Below are positions 9,350-16,784 of a stretch of 64,000 bases of DNA, piece by piece. The position numbers were made by a program, and so were the translations under genes. The stretch is taken from positions 248,001 to 312,000 of the forward strand of contig FNUU01000002.1 of NCBI GenBank assembly GCA_900108205.1, given 5' to 3'. Each line of letters begins with the position of its first letter. Position 1 is the first letter of the stretch. Below the pieces are notes generated by a model. That model saw only the letters and a program-made list of their open reading frames with translations, did not search any database and was not told the DNA's origin. This DNA comes from Eubacterium ruminantium. GTDB taxonomy: Bacteria > Bacillota > Clostridia > Lachnospirales > Lachnospiraceae.

Positions 9350-9394
9350 AACCATGTTGCGCAACAAAAAATTATACAAAAAAGGAGTTTTGTC

Positions 9395-9547
9395 ATGAAA
9401 ATTATTAAACGAAGTATATTTTTTGCTGCATTTTTAGCGGTCATATCAATGAGTACGGTCAGTATGGCTCAGGTAAGTAGGAAAGATATTAATTATGCAA
9501 ATGGAAGAGCAACAGTAATTATGGGAGCAAATGCTAATAGAAATTAA
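9395..9547 (+). CDS. Small exported peptide P1 (50 aa, shortened form)
   Basis: Translates to 50 residues behind AAAAAAGGAG and a 6-base spacer. Residues 1-25 are a Sec signal peptide (KIIKR, a hydrophobic core, then SMA before Gln26), giving a 25-residue product with a GRATVIMGANANRN end. The signal peptide is almost identical to that of P2 (13317), and the tail aligns with the P2 tail (8 of 14 residues identical), but about 80 middle residues of P2 are missing. So P1 is either an internal-deletion derivative or a naturally short variant. It leads an operon with two half-permeases and an ATPase, an arrangement known from lactococcin-972-type peptide loci. The function (bacteriocin, signal or surface factor) is not known. 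Confidence 0.7.
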   Translation: MKIIKRSIFFAAFLAVISMSTVSMAQVSRKDINYANGRATVIMGANANRN

Positions 9548-9568
9548 CTTAAGCGGGAGATGAAATAG

Positions 9569-10738
9569 ATGAAAGGCAGGAGAATAATAAACTTGATCGT
9601 TAGGGATAAGCTTTCTTTCCTGTTGCTATATTTTGCGACAGGACTCCTGCTTTTCTCAATTATACGATCACTATGTATTGTACAAAAAATCGATGAATTA
9701 TTAAAGTATGATGATAGATTTGAAACAGATATTTTTTGCTATTTTTATCCGAGTGGTGGGGATCTTGTGTGGAGCAAGGAAGAAGGTAAATTCATTTTAC
9801 CTCATGGAGAGCCCACTAAGGAAGAGTGGGAAGCTGTTGCAAAGAATATGATTGAACAGATCAGCCGGATTGAATCGGATGAAACTGCTATTCAGTTGTT
9901 TGCCAGAGTAAATGGTGTGATGGATTATGTCCATGTATATCTTGTCTTTTCAAAGAGCATGGATAATACATATTTAAAAAAATATAAAAACTGTGAAAAT
10001 TCTGATGTTTATATAACGGGAGATCTTTTGAGTTCGACAACAAAAGAAGGGCAAAACAGATATATTACTATTGATTCGAATAAAACGTATAAGGTTGGCG
10101 GAGAATATACTTTTAATGGTATTGGAAATCCCGGCAGAGTAGTAATTTTATGGGACAGGCTTAGCGAAGAAGACAAAGAATACTATGTGAACAGAATCAT
10201 AAATAATATTACGGTAGGATTGAATTTCCATATTAAATCTGATTCTGATGTCAGTTCTTCATTGAATAAGGCAGTTTCCAATGTAAAAAAATTGGATTTT
10301 GATGGAAAATTCACAATAGATTATGATGCTTATCCAAGTAGAGGAGACGAAAAATATGATAGATATATAAAAATAAATACAACCGGAAGATATGTTTTTG
10401 TAGTATTTGCTGTAGTAAATATATTTATGGTATTAATTGTGTGGATTAAGAGGCATGCCAGAAATATAGCCATAAGAAAAATATGGGGAGAAAACAGCAT
10501 TAAGATTGCGTTTGTGTATACCAAGGAAGTGATTGTTACAATGGTCTTAAGCATAGTATTTTGTTTCTTTCTTGAATTTCTTTATACTTTGTTTTATGGA
10601 AATGAAGGCAGTTTTATGTCGGACAAAATATGGCTTGATATTTTAATGTATATAGGAATATGTATTGTTATGATTTATTTAATGATACTTGCCGGAATTG
10701 ACAGGGTTAATCACCTAAAATACATCAGGGAAAGTTAG
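9569..10738 (+). CDS. FtsX/MacB-type half-permease A1
   Basis: 389 residues: one membrane helix near 15-38, a ~230-residue outside domain, then three helices (about 272-292, 318-340, 358-378), the MacB/FtsX four-helix plan. IRKIWG after the second helix is the conserved cytoplasmic coupling segment where the ATPase docks. It starts 21 bp after P1 with a GGGAGA site and is followed 10 bp later by B1. It is paralogous along its full length to A2 (13738): RDKLSF, DETA, YKVGGEY/FKVGGYY, GRVVI and IRKIWG recur. With B1 and the ATPase it should form a type VII (mechanotransmission) ABC complex acting on the exported peptide or giving self-protection (inference). Confidence 0.75.
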   Translation: MKGRRIINLIVRDKLSFLLLYFATGLLLFSIIRSLCIVQKIDELLKYDDRFETDIFCYFYPSGGDLVWSKEEGKFILPHGEPTKEEWEAVAKNMIEQISRIESDETAIQLFARVNGVMDYVHVYLVFSKSMDNTYLKKYKNCENSDVYITGDLLSSTTKEGQNRYITIDSNKTYKVGGEYTFNGIGNPGRVVILWDRLSEEDKEYYVNRIINNITVGLNFHIKSDSDVSSSLNKAVSNVKKLDFDGKFTIDYDAYPSRGDEKYDRYIKINTTGRYVFVVFAVVNIFMVLIVWIKRHARNIAIRKIWGENSIKIAFVYTKEVIVTMVLSIVFCFFLEFLYTLFYGNEGSFMSDKIWLDILMYIGICIVMIYLMILAGIDRVNHLKYIRES

Positions 10739-10748
10739 GTGATAATAC

Positions 10749-12020
10749 ATGAAGTTGATAAATAAAATATTCTTATCGATAGATGGGATGTTACTAAAGA
10801 CTAGAAATCTGATAGTTGTAATAGTTCTTACGGTATGTATGATCATTCTTATTGTTGGAAGGTATTTCGGTATAAGTTTAAATGATTATAGAATGAAGAT
10901 TGAAAATGCTTTGGCGGTTCCTGTTAAGAATGTTTCGATAATGATGGAAAGTCCATATACTGATAATATAAATAGTAAGGAATTGATCCATAATTTACTC
11001 CTCAATGATGAAAATTGTGTATGCTTTGGAAGTGTTGATTCATATGGAGGGGTTAATCTGGAAAAATGGATTGGTTTTGATGGAGATCTTAATCGTAAAT
11101 ATGTAGGAGACGTTAAAGTATTATTTGGAGATTACGGAATACTTCAAATGTGTAAACCGGAGCTGGTTGATGGGGGGTATTTTACGCCGGAAGAAGCCCA
11201 TGAAAAATATGGCAAATTAATAGGATGCTATATTGGATCTGATTATAAGGGAGTTATTCCCGTGGGTACTGTCTATAAAAATCTGGATAATGATAGTGAC
11301 ATAATAGTTCTGGGGCATTTTAAAAAGGGTGCACGTATACTTAGTGACGAGGTTGCTTACCGATTAAGCGAAAAAGATAATATTGCTGATATTCTATTAG
11401 ATGATAAAGTGATGTTTGTCAGTGATCGTTATGAAGAGTGGATTCCAACAGATAAGTATTATATCCTTTCAAAATGCAATGCAAAAGATTTAAAAAGAGA
11501 GCTTACACAAAAAGGAAAGGAACAAGGGCTGGAGTTTTCACTTGTCACAATGGAAGATAATCTGAGAGATATGGAGAAAAAAAGTGCGGAGCTTTACAGC
11601 CTGTATGACAAACTATTCTTGCTTATGATGTTTGTATCTGTCTGTATGATATTTGGTTTTCAGATTATTTCTATAAATGAAAATAATAAAAAGTATGGTA
11701 TTTTGATTACGAATGGATATAGAACCAAGGATATTGCAGATATTATCATTATAGAAAATTTGATTAAGTATATGCTGTCATTTTCTATTGCATTTCTGAT
11801 CACATATATGAAAATGCGTGACAAATTCAAAATGATCAGCACCGGACAGGAAATGGGCGAAATTGGAAGTATTGATATGAAAGTATTCGATAATCTATTC
11901 ATATTCAGGACAATCCCAATCTGCTTCCTGATCGGACTTATAGTAGTATTTATAGCGATAATCGTTCCGATGCTGTATTTACGGAAACGTCCGGCGTATG
12001 AGTATCTTAGGGATAGATGA
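10749..12020 (+). CDS. FtsX-like half-permease B1
   Basis: 423 residues with helix 1 at about 18-40, a large outside domain (about 45-285), and three C-terminal helices (about 288-310, 335-357, 388-412). The segment NENNKKYGILITNGYRTKDI is the usual FtsX coupling motif. It pairs with A1 to make the permease dimer. The last ~110 bases and 24 bases past the stop are almost identical to the end of B2 (16071-16205), far closer than the rest of the two genes. Confidence 0.85.
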   Translation: MKLINKIFLSIDGMLLKTRNLIVVIVLTVCMIILIVGRYFGISLNDYRMKIENALAVPVKNVSIMMESPYTDNINSKELIHNLLLNDENCVCFGSVDSYGGVNLEKWIGFDGDLNRKYVGDVKVLFGDYGILQMCKPELVDGGYFTPEEAHEKYGKLIGCYIGSDYKGVIPVGTVYKNLDNDSDIIVLGHFKKGARILSDEVAYRLSEKDNIADILLDDKVMFVSDRYEEWIPTDKYYILSKCNAKDLKRELTQKGKEQGLEFSLVTMEDNLRDMEKKSAELYSLYDKLFLLMMFVSVCMIFGFQIISINENNKKYGILITNGYRTKDIADIIIIENLIKYMLSFSIAFLITYMKMRDKFKMISTGQEMGEIGSIDMKVFDNLFIFRTIPICFLIGLIVVFIAIIVPMLYLRKRPAYEYLRDR

Positions 12021-12148
12021 TGGTATATTGTTCCGAACCTGCGCATGATATATACGATTGGATAAAAAGTATGCTGAATTATCGATGATTCTATCATATG
12101 GTGTGAGATTTAGTAAAAGATTTGAATTATAAAGAAGGGAAAAGCAAA

Positions 12149-12814
12149 ATGATCAAACTGGAAGGGGTAAGAAAAAGATTTAAAAACGGTAATATTGAGG
12201 TTCCGGTACTCAGGGGATTGGATCTTACGATTGCCGATGGAGAGCTGGTGGCATTAATGGGAGCGTCCGGTTCAGGCAAATCCACACTCCTGCATATACT
12301 TGGTGGTGTAGACCGAGTAACGGAAGGAAATTACTTCTTTGATGATATAGAGGTTTCAAAACTATCAAATTCGAAGGTTGAGGACTTCCGTAGAAAGAAT
12401 GCAGGCTTTATATTTCAGCAGTATGCTTTGATGGAAGAGTATACCGTATATGAAAATATAGCTTTGCCGCTTACAATCAAGGGGATGCCAAGGAAAGAGA
12501 TAAAGAAAAAAGTAAATGAAGTAATGGAGTCGCTGGGACTTAAGGAGCTGGCTGATAAAAAACCGAGAAAACTGTCCGGCGGAGAGCAGCAGAGGACAGC
12601 CATAGCCAGAGCCATAGTATCAGACAAAAAGCTGATCCTTGCGGACGAGCCGACGGGAGCGCTTGATTCGGAAAACGGTGAAAATATCATGGAACTGCTT
12701 GTAAAGATTCATGAGAGCAGTGATAAAACAATTATTGTGGTGACGCATGACGAGAAGATAGCAGGTTACTGCGACAGGATAATACGCATTAAAGACGGAA
12801 AGATCTGCGCGTAG
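12149..12814 (+). CDS. ABC transporter ATPase (MacB/LolD type)
   Basis: 221 residues from ATG 12149, preferred over TTG 12122 because AAGAAGGGA lies at 12135-12143 and the ABC fold starts there. Walker A GASGSGKST, Q-loop FQQYALMEE, signature LSGGEQQR, Walker B LILADEPTGALDS and the His switch VTHD are all intact. It is the only ATPase for the two permease pairs in the region, so it probably energises both A1/B1 and A2/B2. The 128-bp gap after B1 holds no gene. Confidence 0.93.
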   Translation: MIKLEGVRKRFKNGNIEVPVLRGLDLTIADGELVALMGASGSGKSTLLHILGGVDRVTEGNYFFDDIEVSKLSNSKVEDFRRKNAGFIFQQYALMEEYTVYENIALPLTIKGMPRKEIKKKVNEVMESLGLKELADKKPRKLSGGEQQRTAIARAIVSDKKLILADEPTGALDSENGENIMELLVKIHESSDKTIIVVTHDEKIAGYCDRIIRIKDGKICA

Positions 12815-12841
12815 TATAGTTATTTAAGAGAGCTATACTAC
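12811..12841 (+). other. Hairpin at the end of the ATPase gene
   Basis: GTAGTATAG (12811-12819) pairs perfectly with CTATACTAC (12833-12841), spanning the stop codon. A second, similar hairpin (CATAG...CTATG) follows at once, to about 12866. No T-run follows, so it may be an mRNA-stabilising or processing structure rather than a terminator. Confidence 0.5.
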
Positions 12842-12888
12842 CATAGTTATTTTTCGGCAGCTATGCTGTTAAAACGTATCTGCCATAA

Positions 12889-13050
12889 ATATTATTCACA
12901 ACATTTTTTTATGGTTGCATAGTTAATTCAGAACATGTATTGGAGATTCAGGGAAATAATATTTTGATTCAGAAGGAATTGGTTATACCAATACCAAAAG
13001 GCAGGAAGAGGTTTATTAAACAAATGTACTATGATGCTATAAAATGTTAA
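12889..13050 (+). pseudogene. Remnant of a LytTR-type response regulator (C-terminal end)
   Basis: An open frame without a start (a stop lies at 12886-12888) reads about 53 residues to TAA 13050. The segment with IVNSEHVLEIQGNN followed by IPIPKGRKRF matches the C-terminal half of LytTR DNA-binding domains, where (L/I)VN..(H/Y)V..I..N..... is followed by .(I/V)(P/S)(I/V)(S/P)R.(R/K). The receiver domain and the first part of the LytTR domain are missing. Such regulators classically control bacteriocin and peptide-signal operons, so this may be what is left of the module's own regulator, lost when copy 2 was inserted. Confidence 0.6.
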
Positions 13051-13064
13051 AAATAATATGTCTG

Positions 13065-13106
13065 AGAAGTCTGTTTGAACTTGAAAGCTTTGTATTTATG
13101 AAATAA
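13065..13106 (+). pseudogene. Duplicated 3' end of the GH43 gene
   Basis: The last 13 codons and stop of the GH43 gene (RSLFELESFVFMK) reappear here, still in frame but with no start or upstream coding sequence. One silent change (CTG to CTT) separates it from 9143-9184. It marks the left junction of the duplicated segment and shows that copy 2 derives from the chromosome site next to the GH43 gene. Confidence 0.95.
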
Positions 13107-13398
13107 AATATAAGAACTTACATTATGCTTACATCATCATACAAAACGAGCAGGATTATAATCCGGTATTACCTCGGATTCCTGCTCGTTTTTTGCTATA
13201 CTTCCGTTTCGTAACAAATATTTCCGTTTCGTAACATTTTACTATGCAAATGCTTACACGTGTGATACAGTAACCATGTTGCGCAACAAAAAATTATACA
13301 AAAAAGGAGTTTTGTCATGAAAATTATTAAACGAAGTATATTTTTTGCTGCATTTTTAGCGGTCATATCAATGAGTACGATCAGTATGGCGCAGACAA
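13065..13398 (+). repeat. Leader copy 2: long direct repeat (partner 9143-9476)
   Basis: Near-identical to the first leader at a constant offset of 3922, with the GH43 tail, terminator (13143-13194), paired TCCGTTTCGTAAC repeats (13203-13215 and 13223-13235), extended -10 (13263-13271), ribosome site and signal-peptide codons. Confidence 0.95.
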
Positions 13399-13709
13399 AA
13401 AGGGTAACCGGTGAGGTTGATAATTATTACTGCTGTGCTATTGCGCAGTATGCGGGAAGCTATGCAACATGTACAGTTTCGATTGATCCTAATTATCATA
13501 TAATTCCGGGACAAGCAAATCTTAGATATAAGATGGGTGTTGACGGGACAGGATCCTATTCTACATCGGGTTATTTCAATAGTAACAATAGTTATAATAA
13601 CACCAAGTCGATGAATAAAAATGTCGGTACAAAAGCAAACAAAGCATATGCACAAGTATTACGAGGTTATGCATCAGTTATTATTCAGGCAGTAGCAAAA
13701 AGAAACTAA
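13317..13709 (+). CDS. Exported peptide P2 (130 aa, full form)
   Basis: A Sec signal peptide (residues 1-25, ending SMA before Gln26) precedes a ~105-residue product rich in Tyr, Asn, Ser and Gly, with a YYCC motif and a third Cys nearby (TC) that could form disulfides outside the cell. It ends in GYASVIIQAVAKRN. No double-glycine leader is present, so export is by Sec rather than by a peptidase-containing ABC exporter. It heads the second module (P2-A2-B2). No known family was recognised; the closest known gene layout is lactococcin 972 (Sec-exported peptide, FtsX-like membrane protein, ABC ATPase), but the sequence lacks that family's motifs. Toxin, signal or surface factor are all possible. 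Confidence 0.8.
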   Translation: MKIIKRSIFFAAFLAVISMSTISMAQTKRVTGEVDNYYCCAIAQYAGSYATCTVSIDPNYHIIPGQANLRYKMGVDGTGSYSTSGYFNSNNSYNNTKSMNKNVGTKANKAYAQVLRGYASVIIQAVAKRN

Positions 13710-13737
13710 AATACGAAATATATTTACGGTGGTATAT

Positions 13738-14889
13738 ATGAGAATAATTCATTATGGCATGAATAGAATAATAAGAGATAAGCTTTCATTTTTTTTGATG
13801 TATTTTGGATTGATTCTTATATTGTTCGCACTGGTCAGGTCATTAAGTATAACGGGAACACTTGATGACCTGACAGATTTTAATGAACGCTATACATACA
13901 TGGAAGAAATGGATCTGTGGATAGATTGGACAGATTATCCTCAAAATGACGAAGAGATAGATCGGTTGAATCAGGAACTGGATTCAATAGTTCTTTACGC
14001 GTGGGAATGCCTTTCTGCTATTAATGCAGATGAAACAGCGGTTGTTTTATTTGATTCGCTTGAGAATATATTTGACGAGGTGGCTGTTTTTGTAGTTGTA
14101 TCAGATAAGCTGGAAACAAAGTATTTGGAACTGTATGATGACTACAATGATACAGATGTATTAATATCACATGATATATCACGGGCTACATACAAGATTG
14201 GAGACGATACATATATAAATGTATTTGGTAAGAGGTTCAAGGTTGGCGGATATTATAATTATACCGGAGTTGGAGAACGAGGACGAGTTGTAATACCATG
14301 GAACAGGCTTTCAGAAACAGATAAAAAAGACCTGTTGGCTATAATTATCTCACGTATTACAAGTTCCTTTCATATATACATAAAAAATGATACTAATATT
14401 GGCAATGAAGTCTCGGAGGTATGCAGGCAAATATCTGATTATAATTATAACAATAAGTACACGATAGATATTGGAAAGATACCATGTATAGATGATGAAA
14501 AATATGAGAATTATATAAAGGTAAATAAATCCGGAATGGCCAATATGATTATTTTTACCGGCACTAATTTTATTGTTATCCTTTTTGTTTGGATAAGAAG
14601 AAATATGAGGGATGTATCTATAAGAAAAATATGGGGACAAAAGCCATGGCTTATAGCATTAAAGCAATTGAAGGATATTGTTGTATATGCGATACTTGCA
14701 ATCCCGCTGGTTATGATTCTCGATATTGGTTATTCGAAGTATTTGGATAAGGATAAACAGATAGTGATTTCATTGAAAAATTTTGCAAATACAGGTGAGT
14801 ATGTGGTATTAGCTGTTTTGGTACTCTATCTAATTTTGCTATTAAGTGTCTATAAAGTAAATTGTTTAGATTATGTTAGAGAAGAGTAA
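13738..14889 (+). CDS. FtsX/MacB-type half-permease A2
   Basis: 383 residues from ATG 13738; GTG 13729 upstream is possible, but the GGTGG at 13728-13732 fits the ATG. It has the same plan as A1: helix 1 about 14-36, an outside domain of about 230 residues, three C-terminal helices and the coupling motif VSIRKIWGQ. It is a clear full-length paralog of A1 but diverged, especially in the outside domain, which is acidic here (DLTDFNERY, NDEEID). This fits co-variation with a different peptide (P2). Confidence 0.75.
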   Translation: MRIIHYGMNRIIRDKLSFFLMYFGLILILFALVRSLSITGTLDDLTDFNERYTYMEEMDLWIDWTDYPQNDEEIDRLNQELDSIVLYAWECLSAINADETAVVLFDSLENIFDEVAVFVVVSDKLETKYLELYDDYNDTDVLISHDISRATYKIGDDTYINVFGKRFKVGGYYNYTGVGERGRVVIPWNRLSETDKKDLLAIIISRITSSFHIYIKNDTNIGNEVSEVCRQISDYNYNNKYTIDIGKIPCIDDEKYENYIKVNKSGMANMIIFTGTNFIVILFVWIRRNMRDVSIRKIWGQKPWLIALKQLKDIVVYAILAIPLVMILDIGYSKYLDKDKQIVISLKNFANTGEYVVLAVLVLYLILLLSVYKVNCLDYVREE

Positions 14890-14900
14890 CGGGGAGTAAT

Positions 14901-16181
14901 ATGAGGGTCATTAATCTGGTATATATATCTATTGATTTTATGCTTCGAAAGATTATTCGCAATGCTATTTTGGTAATTTCATTAGTAGTATGCGTTATGA
15001 ATCTTATAGAGTTTTCCTATGTTGATGAAAACAGTAAAAGATACAGAGATGATATAAAAAGTACACTTGCCGCGCCGTATGACAATATTTCTGTTTTGAA
15101 AGCGACAAATGTTAACTCTGAAGACGGTGATAAGCAATTATACAAGCTGATTCATGAAAATAAGGATTTTATCTGTGCTTCTTTTCCTGATCTGAGCTGG
15201 AATTATTTTCAGGACAAGTTAAAAACCGGATTTGTAGAACAAATAAGGAAGGTATACAGTGGGTCGATAAACGTTATCATAGATAGTTACGATATGTTTA
15301 AGATGTTTAAACCTAATCTGGAGGCAGGAGTGTATGTGACACCAGAGGAAGCAGAAAAAAAATATAAGAATATGTATGGGTGCTATCTGGGAGCTGATTA
15401 TAAGCAATGTATACCGGTAGGAACAGTCTTTAAATCTACAAAATCCAGATTTAATCTAACGCAGGATATTATAGTTCTCGGATATCTTGAAAGAGGTTCC
15501 AAAATTATAAATACAGAAGTAACATATCCGGAAGATATGTCTATTGAGGAGGCGTATTTGTCGCTTGATGATAAAATTCTTATGCTTGGACAGTTTGACG
15601 GAGACGATATATATTATGGTACATATTTAATATATTCAAAATGTAAGGCGAAGGTTTTCACAGAAGACATAACAGATTCCGGAAGAAACGAAGGCTTAAG
15701 TTTTTCCTTGATCACTCTGGAAGAAATGCTCGAAGAAAAGGAAAAAGATGGAGTTCTTCTTTATGGTTTAAACAAGAAGATGTTTTATACTATCGCGATT
15801 GTTTCGATAAGCATGATACTTTGTTTTCAAATTATTTCAATTAATGAAAATAATAAGAGATACGGAATTCTTCTCACCAATGGATATAGATCAAAGGATA
15901 TTTCTATGATGATATTCATTGAAAATGTATTAAAATACTTACTGGCGTTTTCGATAGCGTTCATAATAGAATACAACAAGTTGAAAAAGAATTACGAGGG
16001 AGATTATATATTCGGAACGCCCGAGGGATATATCGATATGAAGGGATTTGAAAAGATTTTCTTTCGTAATACAATACCAATCAGCTTCCTGATTGGACTT
16101 ATTGTGGTATTTATAGCGATAATCGTTCCGATGATGTATTTACGGAAACGTCCGGCGTATGAGTATCTCAGGGATAGATGA
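14901..16181 (+). CDS. FtsX-like half-permease B2
   Basis: 426 residues, the paralog of B1: helix 1 near 15-38, a large outside domain with TPEEAEKKY and GCYLGADYKQCIPVGTVFK (TPEEAHEKY and GCYIGSDYKG in B1), then three helices and the NNKRYGILLTNGYRSKDI coupling motif. The last ~110 bases and the start of the 3' flank match B1 at about 94 % by eye. No ATPase follows; the ATPase at 12149 would have to serve this pair. Confidence 0.85.
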   Translation: MRVINLVYISIDFMLRKIIRNAILVISLVVCVMNLIEFSYVDENSKRYRDDIKSTLAAPYDNISVLKATNVNSEDGDKQLYKLIHENKDFICASFPDLSWNYFQDKLKTGFVEQIRKVYSGSINVIIDSYDMFKMFKPNLEAGVYVTPEEAEKKYKNMYGCYLGADYKQCIPVGTVFKSTKSRFNLTQDIIVLGYLERGSKIINTEVTYPEDMSIEEAYLSLDDKILMLGQFDGDDIYYGTYLIYSKCKAKVFTEDITDSGRNEGLSFSLITLEEMLEEKEKDGVLLYGLNKKMFYTIAIVSISMILCFQIISINENNKRYGILLTNGYRSKDISMMIFIENVLKYLLAFSIAFIIEYNKLKKNYEGDYIFGTPEGYIDMKGFEKIFFRNTIPISFLIGLIVVFIAIIVPMMYLRKRPAYEYLRDR

Positions 16182-16205
16182 TGGTATATTGGTCCGAACC
16201 TGTGC
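16071..16205 (+). repeat. Tail repeat: 3' end of B2 and flank, matching 11910-12044
   Basis: At a constant offset of 4161 the two B genes agree at about 94 % here, including ~24 bases past the stop codon (TGATGGTATATTG...CCGAACCTG). Conservation past the stop cannot be protein selection and marks the right edge of the duplicated or converted block. Confidence 0.85.
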
Positions 16206-16261
16206 AAAAATACCACTTTACAATTAGTTTTGTGTGATTTATAATGCTTAATCATATTGTT

Positions 16262-16566
16262 AACTCGTTGATGAGAAGAGTAGGATGTATGAAATGTCAC
16301 AGAGAATGACGTCCGACGATCATATTTCATATCGCGTGATCTGATATATCAGGTTGTGAGATGGATAATATGTTCAGTCCGGTGCTGGAAACGTCTGACA
16401 GAGTAGGCTTCGCGAAAACTACCTCGGAGAGACCTGCAAACAGGTACGGTGATTCCGTTATAATCAGAATGAGAGATCTATGTTTTTGTAGATAAGCCGG
16501 GTGGAACCGCGTGAAAATGAATTTGCGTCCCTTGCATTACCTTTGGGTAGTGCAAGGGACTTTCTT
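16262..16566 (+). promoter_or_regulatory. T-box riboswitch controlling thrS
   Basis: The leader starts with GATGAGAAGAGTA (about 16270-16282, the usual Stem I beginning) and holds the hallmark T-box AAGCCGGGTGGAACCGCG at 16494-16511. A strong terminator follows: GTCCCTTGCATTACC pairs with GGTAGTGCAAGGGAC (16527-16560), then TTTCTT. Uncharged threonine tRNA should bind Stem I and the T-box bulge and favour antitermination. I could not place the specifier codon with confidence. Confidence 0.95.
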
Positions 16567-16569
16567 ATG

Positions 16570-16750
16570 CGTACTGAGCGAGTCATGCACATGCGAAGCA
16601 TGTGCAGTGAACAGCATCAGACACCTGCATGCTTGCATGCAAGGGTGTATGAGGGTGTTCACGTAACATGTGACGAAGTCACATGTATATGACGAGCGTG
16701 CGACATGAAATAAACCGCGGAGCGGTTTATGAATGCAATACGTGAACAAT
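16570..16750 (+). repeat. Row of hairpins between the T-box terminator and thrS
   Basis: Four palindromes follow each other: GCACATGC-GAA-GCATGTGC; a large imperfect one from GTGAACA (about 16606) to TGTTCAC (about 16664); ACATGTGAC-GAA-GTCACATGT; and ATAAACCGC-GGA-GCGGTTTAT. The last one with its flank (GTGCGAC...GCGGAGC...GGTTT.ATGAATGCA...ACG.GTGAACA) resembles the element at 23720-23794, so this is a second dispersed repeat type. It would be part of the thrS transcript after antitermination. Confidence 0.65.
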
Positions 16751-16784
16751 TAACAAAGCTTACAATAAAGAAGGAGAAAAGAAA

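Larger units (their letters stand above)
9143..9476 (+). repeat. Leader copy 1: long direct repeat (partner 13065-13398)
   Basis: From 9143 to 9458 the sequence matches 13065-13380 at a constant offset of 3922 with, by eye, one mismatch (9160) before position 9458. It includes the end of the GH43 gene, its terminator, the promoter with paired direct repeats, the ribosome site and the signal-peptide codons of the small peptide gene. Similarity fades from about 9459 and the copies are unrelated after about 9476. Confidence 0.95.

Noticed and set aside
9143-13398. Insertion sequence or composite transposon bounded by the two leaders
   Set aside because: No transposase gene or inverted terminal repeats; the leaders are direct repeats containing host gene ends, which fits plain duplication or conversion.
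16501-16692. 63-residue frame starting inside the T-box
   Set aside because: It overlaps the T-box motif, terminator and hairpins, with no ribosome site.
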